The notes beneath the pieces are model-generated. The model saw only the letters and a list, made by a program, of their open reading frames with translations. It was not told the DNA's origin and searched no databases. Shown here piece after piece: positions 12,501 to 20,843 of a DNA stretch of 20,928 nt. Where the stretch lies: assembly GCA_027022125.1 (NCBI GenBank), contig JALVZI010000399.1, positions 4,428-25,355 of the forward strand, written 5' to 3'. The stretch's first letter is position 1. The number at the start of each line of letters is the position of its first letter. Position numbers and translations under genes: made by a program. This DNA comes from Anaerolineae bacterium. GTDB lineage: Bacteria > Chloroflexota > Anaerolineae > 4572-78.

Positions 12501-15500
12501 AAACGCCAGCCGCATTGCTTACGTACCCGATGGGGGGTGGACAAGTTCTCGTGAGTGGACAAAATATAGCAGTCAGCAATCAACTACCATCAACTTGGTG
12601 GGTGGACAACTCTATTACATCGAAGCGCTGCAAAAAGAAGCCAGTGGTGGAGACAACATAGCGGTAGCCTGGCAAGGACCAGGTTTGACACGGCAAGTTA
12701 TCGACGGTGCATACCTTTCGCCATGGACGGGCATCGCCCCACGCACCAACAGTATCAACCAAACCTCGGCTGCCCCTACGATGGAAGTTGGCACTTTTAC
12801 CAATGTCACCGACCAATTCCAACAGTTTAATTTACAAAATACTTACAATCGGGCGGTTATTGTAGCTACAGTCAATTACGATAGCAGTTTACCACCGGCA
12901 GTTGTGCGTCTCCGCAACATTAACAACAACAATGTAGAAGTAAAAGTACAAAGTCCCAGCAACCATACCTTAAGCGGCAGCTATACCGTCCATTACATTG
13001 CTGTGGAAGAAGGCACCTACACCACAGCTGCCAACGGCATAAAAATGGAAGCATACCGCATTATGCCTTCATCCAACGTCGTCGACCGCAAGAACAATTG
13101 GTACGGCACTGCGCGCAATTATCAAAACAGTTACAACCAACCGGTTGTTCTGGGGCAAGTATCATCTTTCAACGACTCGAACTGGTCTGTGTTTTGGGCA
13201 CGTGGCAGCTCACGTGGTCAACCACCCACTAACAGCAATTTGTATATCGGCAAACACATTGGCGAAGACCCAACGCGCGCACGTAATAATGAAGAATTGG
13301 GTTATATTGTATTTGAAGCCGGTTCAGGTACCATCGGCGGCTTAAATTACACCGTAGCCGTAGGGGCAGATACCGTGCGGGGTATTGGCAACTCGCCGCC
13401 ATACCAGTACAGCATCAGCGGTGTTACCAACCCCACCGTAGCCATTCTTAGTAACGCAGGGATAGATGGCAACGATGGCAGCTGGCCCCTGCTATACGGC
13501 GCAACACCGATTAATGGCAGCACGTTATACTTGGCAGTAGACGAAGACCAGTTGGGAGATAACGAACGCAGACACACTACCGAACAAGTTGCTTATGCAG
13601 TATTCGGCACAACACCAACCGCGCCTGAAATTAACGTTACCGGTAACGGGGTAGACATTGTAAATAACGATACCACCCCTGCCGTAGCAGATGATACCGA
13701 TTTCGGCACGGTTGCACTCGGTAACAGTGTCAACCACACCTTTACCATTGAAAATACCGGCAACGGCACACTAACCATCAGCGGTATTACCCTAAGCGGG
13801 GCAAATGCTGCCGATTTCAGCATCGTCAACCAACCAACTTCTATTGCGGCGGGGAGCAGTGACGTATTTGTGGTACAATTTGCACCCACCGCCACCGGTG
13901 CACGCAGCGCTACGGTGGTTATTAACAACAACGACAGTAACGAAAACCCCTACCAGTTTGCCGTTGGCGGCAACGGCAACAATAACGCTCCTGCCTCGAC
14001 TCAATATGAAGTTCAAACCCGCCTATTGGCAACTGATACCACCGTTAGCGGTGTGTGGGGTATTGAAATTCGCGCTGATAACACCGGCAGCGGGGCTATG
14101 GTGCAATTGGCATACGTTAACCACACCATCCAATACACCTACCGCGACACCAACGGCACACCGGTGGTGGGCACATTGCAAAGCGGCGTGCCGCACCCCG
14201 GCACCACCCCCGTGTGGGTGCGTATCGTTAAAAATGGGCAAAACATCAGCCTGTATACTGCCACCGACGATGGACAAAGTTACCACACTGCATGGGGCAC
14301 CCCTACCACCTTTACGGTTAGTGGTTTACAAACTGCCAATCTGGCGGGCATGTTTGCTTCTAGTGGCAACGCCGGCACCATTGGCAATTTTGACTACGAT
14401 AACTTTAAAATATGCACCTTAAATTCTGACTGTGGCAGTGGTAGCGTTATTTACCGTCCCACCTACGATACCGCCACCATCCATACAGAACTCAACGACA
14501 ACGCCTTTGGCGATGCCGCCACAACCGCCCATAGTTACGCCGTGGTCTCTACCAGTCAAAACGACTTTGAACCCTTCACCGTTGCTGCCGACGGCACCAT
14601 TACTATGCATAATGACGGGTCGAGACCCACCGACGATGACGACGCCAACGGCGGCTACCAATTTGCTTACCACCCCATATCTGGCAACTTCGACGTTCGA
14701 GTGCGTGCCATATCGCAACAAAATTACGACGATGGTTCAACACTCAATTCCGATTACGCCAAATTCGGATTAGAGGTACGTGCCTCGTTAGCCTCAACCA
14801 GCGACAAACTCTTGTGGGCAAAAACCCTTGGTAATCAGCTGCAATACTGGACACGCATCAGCGGTTACACATCCAACCATGACAACATCGGCAGCAATAA
14901 CCTTCCTGTGTGGCTGCGAATAGTACGCTCAGACGACAATTTTACCCTGTACTACTCTTACGATACCGACACCCCCCCCACCAACTGGGTTGAGGTTGCC
15001 TCCGTATCGATAGCCAGTATGCCCGAGTCTATTTATTTGGGGCTACTCAACAGTCCATATAGTAGCAGCAAAAAGAACATCGTTACCCTTGACCATTATC
15101 ATGTGTGTACGTTGCTTGATAATTCCACCAGTTGCAGCGCAGTACGAGAAAGCAACGAATTGGTAGTTGTCGACGCTTCAACTGCCAGTGCCAACCTGCA
15201 ACACACATATAGCTACGGCTGGCAAGCCGCCGCCCGTAGCGGTAAACTAGGGTTTCGCACTGCGGATAACGGCAACTACACCCCTGGGTATAATTTTGAC
15301 CCCAACGCACCAGAACTACAATATAACATCGACTTTACCAATGCCGGTACATACTATGTATGGGTATTGGGATACGCCCCCCACGGCGGCAGCAACAGCA
15401 TCTACATAGGCTTAACCGGCAGTACTCCCAGTGATAACATCGAATTTACCGATTACAACACCTTCTCTTGGTCGAACAGTTTGCAACATTCTGGTGCGCC

Positions 15501-16584
15501 GGCAACTATCAGTATCGGGTCGGTGGGGCGCAGCAATATCAGCATTTGGATGCGAGAAGACGGCACTGAAATTTATCAATTCATCTTAACCACCGACCCG
15601 GATTTCGTGCCCAGCACTTCTGCCACCTACGCGCAATCTCAATGTTCCGATACCGGCGTTCCCAACCCACCTCCGGGTTTGCTCGATTGTCGTAACGTCA
15701 TTCAAAACGGTAACTTTGAAGATGATACCCTAATGTCACTGTGGCACTATGCCAGCATTGCCGAACAAGTAACGCGCACCAGTTTGCCACATTATTTTGC
15801 GCCCGGCGAAAGTTTCAGTATGCTGCTGCCCGATACTGAAATTGCCGGCTTGCCACGTCATCCGTGGTTATACCAAAACTTCAATATGCCCACTTGGGTA
15901 CTAACCCCCACATTGGCTAATGGCGGCACTGAATTGAATCTCACCCTCCATACCGCTGTAAACCCAGAAGGCAACACCGACCCCGCCGACCACCTGCTGG
16001 TAGCCATTCAAGACCAAACCGGCAATACTCTAGCCGAATTTACCCCACAGACTATCACTACCGGCGACACCCCGCCCTACATTGACCCTAACAACCCCAA
16101 CCCAGACAACTCTGATTGGGTGCAATACCAATTTGACTTAGCCGATAATTTCTCACCAGCCGAATCATTACTTAACTACAAAAGCCAGCAACTGCGGTTA
16201 AACTTCTACGCCCCCAACCCCAATGATACCGCCAGCACACGTTTTTATCTTGACAATGTCGACTTGCAAATTTGCACACAGCAACCAATCCCAACACAAT
16301 ACACCACAAAGGTCAGCGGCGACGTGCGGGTTTTTATTAACGGCGAACCCACCGAAAAACCTGGGGTGAACGTGTGGATTTATGCTATCGACGGCAGTTT
16401 ATCTAAAACCTACACCATCCAAGACTCAACTTTTAGTTTCTACGATTTGCCCGCTGACAACGACGGTACTCAATACGTGCTATACGCCGAATATTGGGAA
16501 AACGACACCTTCTACTCCGCCTCAACAGTCATCGTGTTGAAACCTGGGCAAACCATCGACGATATTTCATTATTGCTATTCTAA
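9532..16584 (+). CDS. Giant TadE-headed multidomain surface protein
   Basis: 2350 residues from ATG 9532 (AGGGG 6 bases upstream; a TTG at 9514 precedes the ribosome site and is rejected). The N-terminus KNRG-QGLVEFALVLP is prepilin/TadE-like: cleavage after Gly8 would place Glu13 at +5, with a hydrophobic helix to about residue 45. Approximate layout: TadE region 1-185; Gly/Ser/Pro linker 188-212; five Ig-like repeats 213-693; CARDB-like 696-820; PA14 907-1052; an unrecognised triple repeat 1107-1360; choice-of-anchor D/Hydin-like 1366-1483; two DUF1349/concanavalin-like regions 1491-1630 and 1640-1862; a carbohydrate-binding-like region 1873-2030; a galactose-binding-like domain starting NGNFEDD 2050-2250; a C-terminal peptidase-regulatory-like beta domain 2257-2350. 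No catalytic residues recognised. It is probably a pilus-associated or membrane-anchored adhesin. PA14, CARDB and anchor-D calls are firmer than the CBM/DUF1349 ones. Confidence 0.88.
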   Translation: MGHFKNRGQGLVEFALVLPVLVLILLGIAEGAHVIQAYIAAQNAVKDAARYAVSGKPLNATGDPWTLPPEQRVNYIEQVAIKSSAGTAYTRVITDVTQYDTFLDRANCDATCAGVLGIRVDWIEYDVDGNERIVQANHPGIEGSDVKISLYNNVALFDPIYAAMVPNGYLTIQASIVMRNEGGKPITGAPPPFTGGGGSSPGSGSGGPNTNPLIEIQDGQNHPAGETIYIRIRQHNANTTYNIYVDNLPVGLVSTDAQGNGIIAYTIPLNKPVGTYTVESRALDGTQIASTFLTVTQPILPAIITNEDILPFGSVLTYSLVSHAPLTTYNIDLQRNGLTVDNLNSLSTDANGISAFPAAYESYTIPNNGSLAEGTYILRSTVTSTTAATHTLTLREGCIKINQGDCGEPVTVPNGVYLNILVQKHSPYRDYIIKLHNTDTGADTIIQPAQSTDAIGNIYLVYALPDTLPDGNYVIQTEDAQYPGAVIAQTPVVVSTPPTPFIAVVGGYSWPAGSTIEFQLRNHAPNTQYDIFWEDQLIIANAPATDANGFLSLRYTIPDSTPQGFDYTLQSKPHSTNPVSGNYTAQSPDIEVISNPYLRIAQGNTQVPGAPVTVELHNHNINNQYYVYVEEEGSTSPGRALPYNPVTTDGVGNGSIRYDIPSNLSPGSVVTVTSYLASQSPITPTAQTVIQLLAADLQVLNIETPPIPTFNADMPITVTIINAAPVTITHRSFDVDLYLDPPTTPDLGRSLPPGDQKVWLQPPLAYSETRTFTTTLAVYGAYDHNLWVRADTSNRIPEGQDCDTNPSSNECNNLASITISPPTCALEYINAAADAEGNNYQFVNWTSKMYGDADEPQTIPGTPRIRLTNAGGSTNTTDDTASGSGHYFVYRTITSTTPLPPPPPAGNILREWWTNISGSAISDLTSDANYPDNPSGSDLLTSFEAPSNWADNYGTRIRGYVYPPTTGTYTFWIASNNAGELWLSTDEHPANASRIAYVPDGGWTSSREWTKYSSQQSTTINLVGGQLYYIEALQKEASGGDNIAVAWQGPGLTRQVIDGAYLSPWTGIAPRTNSINQTSAAPTMEVGTFTNVTDQFQQFNLQNTYNRAVIVATVNYDSSLPPAVVRLRNINNNNVEVKVQSPSNHTLSGSYTVHYIAVEEGTYTTAANGIKMEAYRIMPSSNVVDRKNNWYGTARNYQNSYNQPVVLGQVSSFNDSNWSVFWARGSSRGQPPTNSNLYIGKHIGEDPTRARNNEELGYIVFEAGSGTIGGLNYTVAVGADTVRGIGNSPPYQYSISGVTNPTVAILSNAGIDGNDGSWPLLYGATPINGSTLYLAVDEDQLGDNERRHTTEQVAYAVFGTTPTAPEINVTGNGVDIVNNDTTPAVADDTDFGTVALGNSVNHTFTIENTGNGTLTISGITLSGANAADFSIVNQPTSIAAGSSDVFVVQFAPTATGARSATVVINNNDSNENPYQFAVGGNGNNNAPASTQYEVQTRLLATDTTVSGVWGIEIRADNTGSGAMVQLAYVNHTIQYTYRDTNGTPVVGTLQSGVPHPGTTPVWVRIVKNGQNISLYTATDDGQSYHTAWGTPTTFTVSGLQTANLAGMFASSGNAGTIGNFDYDNFKICTLNSDCGSGSVIYRPTYDTATIHTELNDNAFGDAATTAHSYAVVSTSQNDFEPFTVAADGTITMHNDGSRPTDDDDANGGYQFAYHPISGNFDVRVRAISQQNYDDGSTLNSDYAKFGLEVRASLASTSDKLLWAKTLGNQLQYWTRISGYTSNHDNIGSNNLPVWLRIVRSDDNFTLYYSYDTDTPPTNWVEVASVSIASMPESIYLGLLNSPYSSSKKNIVTLDHYHVCTLLDNSTSCSAVRESNELVVVDASTASANLQHTYSYGWQAAARSGKLGFRTADNGNYTPGYNFDPNAPELQYNIDFTNAGTYYVWVLGYAPHGGSNSIYIGLTGSTPSDNIEFTDYNTFSWSNSLQHSGAPATISIGSVGRSNISIWMREDGTEIYQFILTTDPDFVPSTSATYAQSQCSDTGVPNPPPGLLDCRNVIQNGNFEDDTLMSLWHYASIAEQVTRTSLPHYFAPGESFSMLLPDTEIAGLPRHPWLYQNFNMPTWVLTPTLANGGTELNLTLHTAVNPEGNTDPADHLLVAIQDQTGNTLAEFTPQTITTGDTPPYIDPNNPNPDNSDWVQYQFDLADNFSPAESLLNYKSQQLRLNFYAPNPNDTASTRFYLDNVDLQICTQQPIPTQYTTKVSGDVRVFINGEPTEKPGVNVWIYAIDGSLSKTYTIQDSTFSFYDLPADNDGTQYVLYAEYWENDTFYSASTVIVLKPGQTIDDISLLLF

Positions 16585-16658
16585 GTTACAAAAGTTGCGT
16601 CCCCAAACCCTTTATCTTTTGTGGTGCAACGCCAATCACAAATTACAGGAATACACCT

Positions 16659-18890
16659 ATGCGAATTCGTCCGCAAGCAAAAAAACTGTTAACAACTACC
16701 CTCATCTTAATTGTGTTATTTGGTATTTTGAGCATGCTTATTGCGCTTGCCACCTCTGCAGCCGATTTCAATTACCCCTATAACCTATCTCGGTCTGCCG
16801 AACTGGGTATTCAAGCCGGCAAACCGGCACTGGTTGAATATAACGGCTTTGCCGCAATAGCATGGTCAGAGGGTTACAACAATAAACAAGACACCAAAGA
16901 TAACGGGTCTATTTTACTGGCGATTGCCGATGAAACCAACAACTATTGGTATCCGCAAACCGTGGTGTTTACCGCCACCCGTAATAAGTGGGCAACCGAC
17001 CCCGACATCGTCTTCGATACCCAAACCATCACCCCCACCGTCCATATAGTGTGGGCACAAGCCAACAGTTGCAACGGCATTCAAACCAACTGCAAATACG
17101 AAGCCATCTACCACACCCAATGTCAAATTGCCAACAACCTTGCCACCTGCAGCCCCGCCGTTGAGGTCGATACCGATACCACTTCTGGTGTTGCCTACCG
17201 TAACCCCAGCCTCACCCAAGACAATCTTGGCAACTTACATGTGGTCTGGACAGACGAGAACCACAATAAAGTATACTACCGGCGCGGCATCATCGCTTCG
17301 GCAGGGGATATGCCCACCTGGCAAACACACCAACAGGTTACCCAAGCCAATAACGGCAAAACCCCCCTATTACACTACTCTAACGGGCGACTGCACTTTG
17401 TGTGGAAAGATAACGTCAATAAAAACATTCGTTACCTATTCGACGACTCACCCACCGACAATACCCTTACCGGCACATCGGTATCGTTTGCCCTACCTAC
17501 CGGTTACAGCGAAGCCCGTAACCCAACACTGGATGCCCTGGGTAACATCGTGTATATCGCCTTCGACCTGCAAAAAAGCAATACCACTGATACTTTTGCC
17601 CTAGTACATACCCGCTCAACCGACAACGGCAGCAACTGGTCACCCATCTTAAAAGATATACCGGGGCAAAACTCGCCCGGCAACTATCAAAATTACACTT
17701 CGAATACCGACGATTTAACGCAAGGACTACAACCACAATTGGTTATTACCGCCACTGCCAGCATTACCCGGTTGAACGTTGCCTGGCACGACATACAATC
17801 GGCGGGCGAAGGCAGTGCTTTTCAAATTCATCACACTTGGACAACCGTTGACCCCAACGACGGTTTCGACCAAGCATGGCACACGCCGGTGGTTAACGTT
17901 ACTGCCGATAAAGATAGCGTCGCCCCGGCGCTTGCCAGCAACAACCATCGCTGGCACATAGCCTATCGGCGCGCCGCTGGCACCCTTTGGGACACATACT
18001 ACCGCGGTTTCATCGCCGGCACCATCGACCCCGAGTATATGGAAACAGCGATGCAACTGGCACATACCGTCACGCCCACCCTCATTCTTACCACCGCCAA
18101 CAGCATCGATGCCGCCCAATTAATATACACCATTGTTTTAACCAACACCGGCAACGTCAATGCCGTGCAAACGCATATCACCCATACTTTACCTTCTAAA
18201 ATTAACGCTGTTACCGCCGTTGCCTCAACAGGTAGCCCTACCTACAACAATGCCACCCACCAATTACGCTGGCAAGGAAACATACCCTCTCAAAGTACGG
18301 TTAGCATTACCGTTACAGCCACCACCCAAAACAATGTTACCGCCGGCACACTGGTTAGCCAAGTAAACGTATGGAGTGCCAACCTTGCCCATACCATCCC
18401 CTTATCTGCTACCGCGCAAACACAAATCGTCACCACCCCCGGCACTGTTTTAAACTTGCAAAAAAGTGTATCGCCGCGCCACATTGTTACTAACACCCAA
18501 ACCTTGCCGGCAACCGACCTGAATTACACTATTAGGCTGACTAATTTAAGCAACACCACCATTAACAACTTGTACCTCACCGACCCCTTTGCCGACATAT
18601 GGTGGTGGTATTTGTCTAATAGTGAAGCGCTGTGCAACTTTAGCAATTGCGGCACAGTCAGCATCATCGGCGACGATTACGACATTTTAACTTGGCGGGG
18701 ATTTTTGCCCCCCGGAGAAAGCGTCACCATCCAATTTACGGCTCACAGCAGTGCCAGAAGCGACCCGGTGCATCCCATTACCAACACCGTATCGCTGGTA
18801 AACCCAAGCAACAACGATGTACTGTTGTCAGATACAATTGTCACCGTTATCGGACCTTTACAGATTTATCTGCCGTTGGTATTAAAATAA
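16659..18890 (+). CDS. Secreted propeller-like and DUF11 protein ending YLPLVLK
   Basis: 743 residues from ATG 16659 with AGGA 8 bases upstream; an upstream ATG at 16494 would lie inside the giant gene. The N-terminus has basic residues, then a hydrophobic core (10-34) ending ATSA|ADF, a Sec signal peptide or anchor. Residues about 40-460 contain six spaced motifs of the type NPSLTQDNLGNLHVVWTDE, plus an Asp-box STDNGSNW (320-327), which suggests a beta-propeller. Two DUF11-type beta domains follow (about 467-594 and 594-735; IVLTNTGN and IRLTNLSN). The last eight residues IYLPLVLK resemble a C-terminal motif I recall from many Chloroflexota secreted proteins, perhaps a sorting signal. It lies 74 bp after the giant gene and is probably co-transcribed. 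No enzyme active site recognised; probably structural or adhesive. Confidence 0.85.
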   Translation: MRIRPQAKKLLTTTLILIVLFGILSMLIALATSAADFNYPYNLSRSAELGIQAGKPALVEYNGFAAIAWSEGYNNKQDTKDNGSILLAIADETNNYWYPQTVVFTATRNKWATDPDIVFDTQTITPTVHIVWAQANSCNGIQTNCKYEAIYHTQCQIANNLATCSPAVEVDTDTTSGVAYRNPSLTQDNLGNLHVVWTDENHNKVYYRRGIIASAGDMPTWQTHQQVTQANNGKTPLLHYSNGRLHFVWKDNVNKNIRYLFDDSPTDNTLTGTSVSFALPTGYSEARNPTLDALGNIVYIAFDLQKSNTTDTFALVHTRSTDNGSNWSPILKDIPGQNSPGNYQNYTSNTDDLTQGLQPQLVITATASITRLNVAWHDIQSAGEGSAFQIHHTWTTVDPNDGFDQAWHTPVVNVTADKDSVAPALASNNHRWHIAYRRAAGTLWDTYYRGFIAGTIDPEYMETAMQLAHTVTPTLILTTANSIDAAQLIYTIVLTNTGNVNAVQTHITHTLPSKINAVTAVASTGSPTYNNATHQLRWQGNIPSQSTVSITVTATTQNNVTAGTLVSQVNVWSANLAHTIPLSATAQTQIVTTPGTVLNLQKSVSPRHIVTNTQTLPATDLNYTIRLTNLSNTTINNLYLTDPFADIWWWYLSNSEALCNFSNCGTVSIIGDDYDILTWRGFLPPGESVTIQFTAHSSARSDPVHPITNTVSLVNPSNNDVLLSDTIVTVIGPLQIYLPLVLK

Positions 18891-19565
18891 ATGAAATTCA
18901 AACTTCGTCGCAGCGATATAATCTTAATACTCGGTTTTTGGTTTATCGGCTGTGCCCTGTTGGGAACGGTAGGGTATTTTATTCTATCACCCAGTTTTAC
19001 CCCACAGTCCACCACCGACAAAACGATTATCGCGCCACAAGCAACCGTAACCGTTACCTTTACCCAAGTTACTGCCAAAAGTATGCAAGCAGCGGCACAG
19101 CCAAAACTGTCTCAATGGGCAACAGATGCGCAACTTTTTGCCGTTACCGCCACATGGGAAACTGCTACCCTCAACTCGGTGGGCGAACCAACCTACTGGA
19201 CATATCGCTACTATTCGCCCAGCCACAAACGGTTCTTCTTCATCACCGTCGGTGCCGATGGCAGCGTAATGGGCACCATCCACGGCGAGCACATCTACCG
19301 TGCACCGTACCCGCTTCCCGTTGCAGATTGGCGTGTAGACAGCCCAGAAGCGATAAACATCTGGCTAAATTATGGTGGCGCAGCACTCATCACTGCCACC
19401 CCCAACATACAAGTAGTGGCACAATTACAAGTAAGCGAACCCAATGCCCCCCCGTTATGGACAGTGGCGGGGTACAATAAAAACACCAAAATGTACCACA
19501 CCGTATTCATTAATGCACACACCGGCAAAGTTACCAAAATTACATCGAGCTTACAACGGCAATAA
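18891..19565 (+). CDS. Single-pass membrane protein with PepSY-like extracellular part
   Basis: 224 residues. The ATG follows the previous TAA directly with no spacer and no Shine-Dalgarno of its own, so translation is probably coupled. A short basic N-terminus (KFKLRRSD) precedes one membrane helix (about 10-32), then a Thr-rich linker and an extracytoplasmic domain. That domain has two similar halves: W-A-T-D-A-x...YWTYRYYSPSHKRFFFITVGADGSV, and V-D-S-P-E-A...LWTVAGYNKNTKMYHTVFINAHTGKV. Each half has the look of a PepSY-type unit (an acidic/Ala helix, then strands ending in a D/H-x-G-x-V turn). I do not recognise a named family. Its place between a secreted protein and a TadE protein suggests a role in assembling or anchoring surface proteins. 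Confidence 0.8.
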   Translation: MKFKLRRSDIILILGFWFIGCALLGTVGYFILSPSFTPQSTTDKTIIAPQATVTVTFTQVTAKSMQAAAQPKLSQWATDAQLFAVTATWETATLNSVGEPTYWTYRYYSPSHKRFFFITVGADGSVMGTIHGEHIYRAPYPLPVADWRVDSPEAINIWLNYGGAALITATPNIQVVAQLQVSEPNAPPLWTVAGYNKNTKMYHTVFINAHTGKVTKITSSLQRQ

Positions 19566-19589
19566 TCAGTTTTCAAACGGAAAACAACC

Positions 19590-20816
19590 ATGAAACAAGT
19601 AAACTTCTCAAAAAAAGAACATGCCCAAAGTATGGTAGAAATGGCACTGATGGTACCCATCTTGGCATTTATGCTGTTGGGGCTGTTTGAAGTGGGATAT
19701 GCCATTTGGGGTGCACTTACCCTATCGGCGGTCGACCGTGAAGCCACCCGATTCTCCATTAAACCCGGTGCGCTCGATTTTCAAGAATACACCCCAGATA
19801 AAATCGGCTATTCTAACATTATCACCCATACACTCATCAGCAATGCCGGACAATTAAAACTATCAGAATACCTGTCTAATACTCCCGGAGACGACCCTAT
19901 TGCCGCTATCATCATCACCCACATTGTGATAGACACCCAAAAACCGTGTCGTGGATTGCCCGGCTGCGCCGCAACCTGCTCGCCCGATGAGCCACTGGAC
20001 GATTTGGTACTTCACCCCGATATGCCAAATTACAGTTACCTGCGCTATACCTACCCTACCACCTCTCCGGTACTCAGTCGGTTAGATGTGGCTCAACTGG
20101 CAACGCAACTGAAACAACAAAACGACCAGTTTAACTGCAATTTGGCGCAAAAAGGCATTATCGACGACTGGTCGAACAACTCGGCAATGATTGTCGAAAT
20201 ATTTTACGAACAACCACAGTTACTCGGCGTACCGATTATGGATTGGATTTTGAACCCTGTACCGCTGTATGCCCAAACCACCATGCGGATTGATTCGCAA
20301 GACTTGGCACGCTGCGAAGTGTACCCCATCGCACTGAACATTGACACCTTAACCGATTGGACAGAAAGCAGCTCTGAAGAACGCGATATTTGGAACGGCA
20401 ACAATAGTAGCGACCGTGGTTGGTTATCGTGGCAACCAACTCCCGGTTCTCTCGAAGACGAATTAACCAACCCCCGGCTGGCAACCAACAATTACACAGA
20501 CCCCACCGACCCGACAGACACCATGCTCAATGCCACTGATTGGGTTAGGTCGATGACCGGCAATCACACCGAAGTACAAAGTTTGCTAGACTCATTGGAA
20601 GGCAGCATAATTATGGTTCCTGTTGTTTTTAATAATTTCACCTCACATCGGTATCAAGTCGCAAAATTTGCACTAGTGCAAATCACTGATTCCTGCTTGG
20701 CAAACAACACTACATGTGGCTATGTTGACCGCAGCGGTAACAGTTATAACGGCTATATCACCGCCCGGCTAATTGATGCCGATGTAGATTATGCCTGCCC
20801 CGGAAACGGATTTTAG
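19590..20816 (+). CDS. TadE-like pseudopilin with large extracellular domain
   Basis: 408 residues. The N-terminus AQSMVEMALMVPILAFMLLGLFEVGYAIWGALTLSAVDREATRF is a typical TadE/TadG-like helix with the conserved VE-x-AL-x-x-P motif. If cleaved like a prepilin, Glu17 is at +5, but position -1 is Ala12 and not Gly. About 350 residues of extracellular sequence follow, without clear repeats. They include a Cys cluster PCRGLPGCAATC (Cys120, 126, 130) and C-terminal cysteines (SCLANNTTCG, YACPGNGF) that could form disulfides. It lies 24 bp after the previous gene with a weak GGAAA upstream. It is the second TadE-type protein of the operon and possibly a minor pilin partner of the giant protein. 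Confidence 0.85.
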   Translation: MKQVNFSKKEHAQSMVEMALMVPILAFMLLGLFEVGYAIWGALTLSAVDREATRFSIKPGALDFQEYTPDKIGYSNIITHTLISNAGQLKLSEYLSNTPGDDPIAAIIITHIVIDTQKPCRGLPGCAATCSPDEPLDDLVLHPDMPNYSYLRYTYPTTSPVLSRLDVAQLATQLKQQNDQFNCNLAQKGIIDDWSNNSAMIVEIFYEQPQLLGVPIMDWILNPVPLYAQTTMRIDSQDLARCEVYPIALNIDTLTDWTESSSEERDIWNGNNSSDRGWLSWQPTPGSLEDELTNPRLATNNYTDPTDPTDTMLNATDWVRSMTGNHTEVQSLLDSLEGSIIMVPVVFNNFTSHRYQVAKFALVQITDSCLANNTTCGYVDRSGNSYNGYITARLIDADVDYACPGNGF

Positions 20817-20843
20817 ATGAGCTTGCTAGGTTCTGTTGACGTT

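Noticed and set aside
9532..16584. Giant frame as a chimeric assembly or enzyme gene
   Set aside because: The frame is continuous, with domain borders at linkers and neighbours of similar type. No glycosidase, protease or other active-site motif was recognised, so no enzyme function is claimed.
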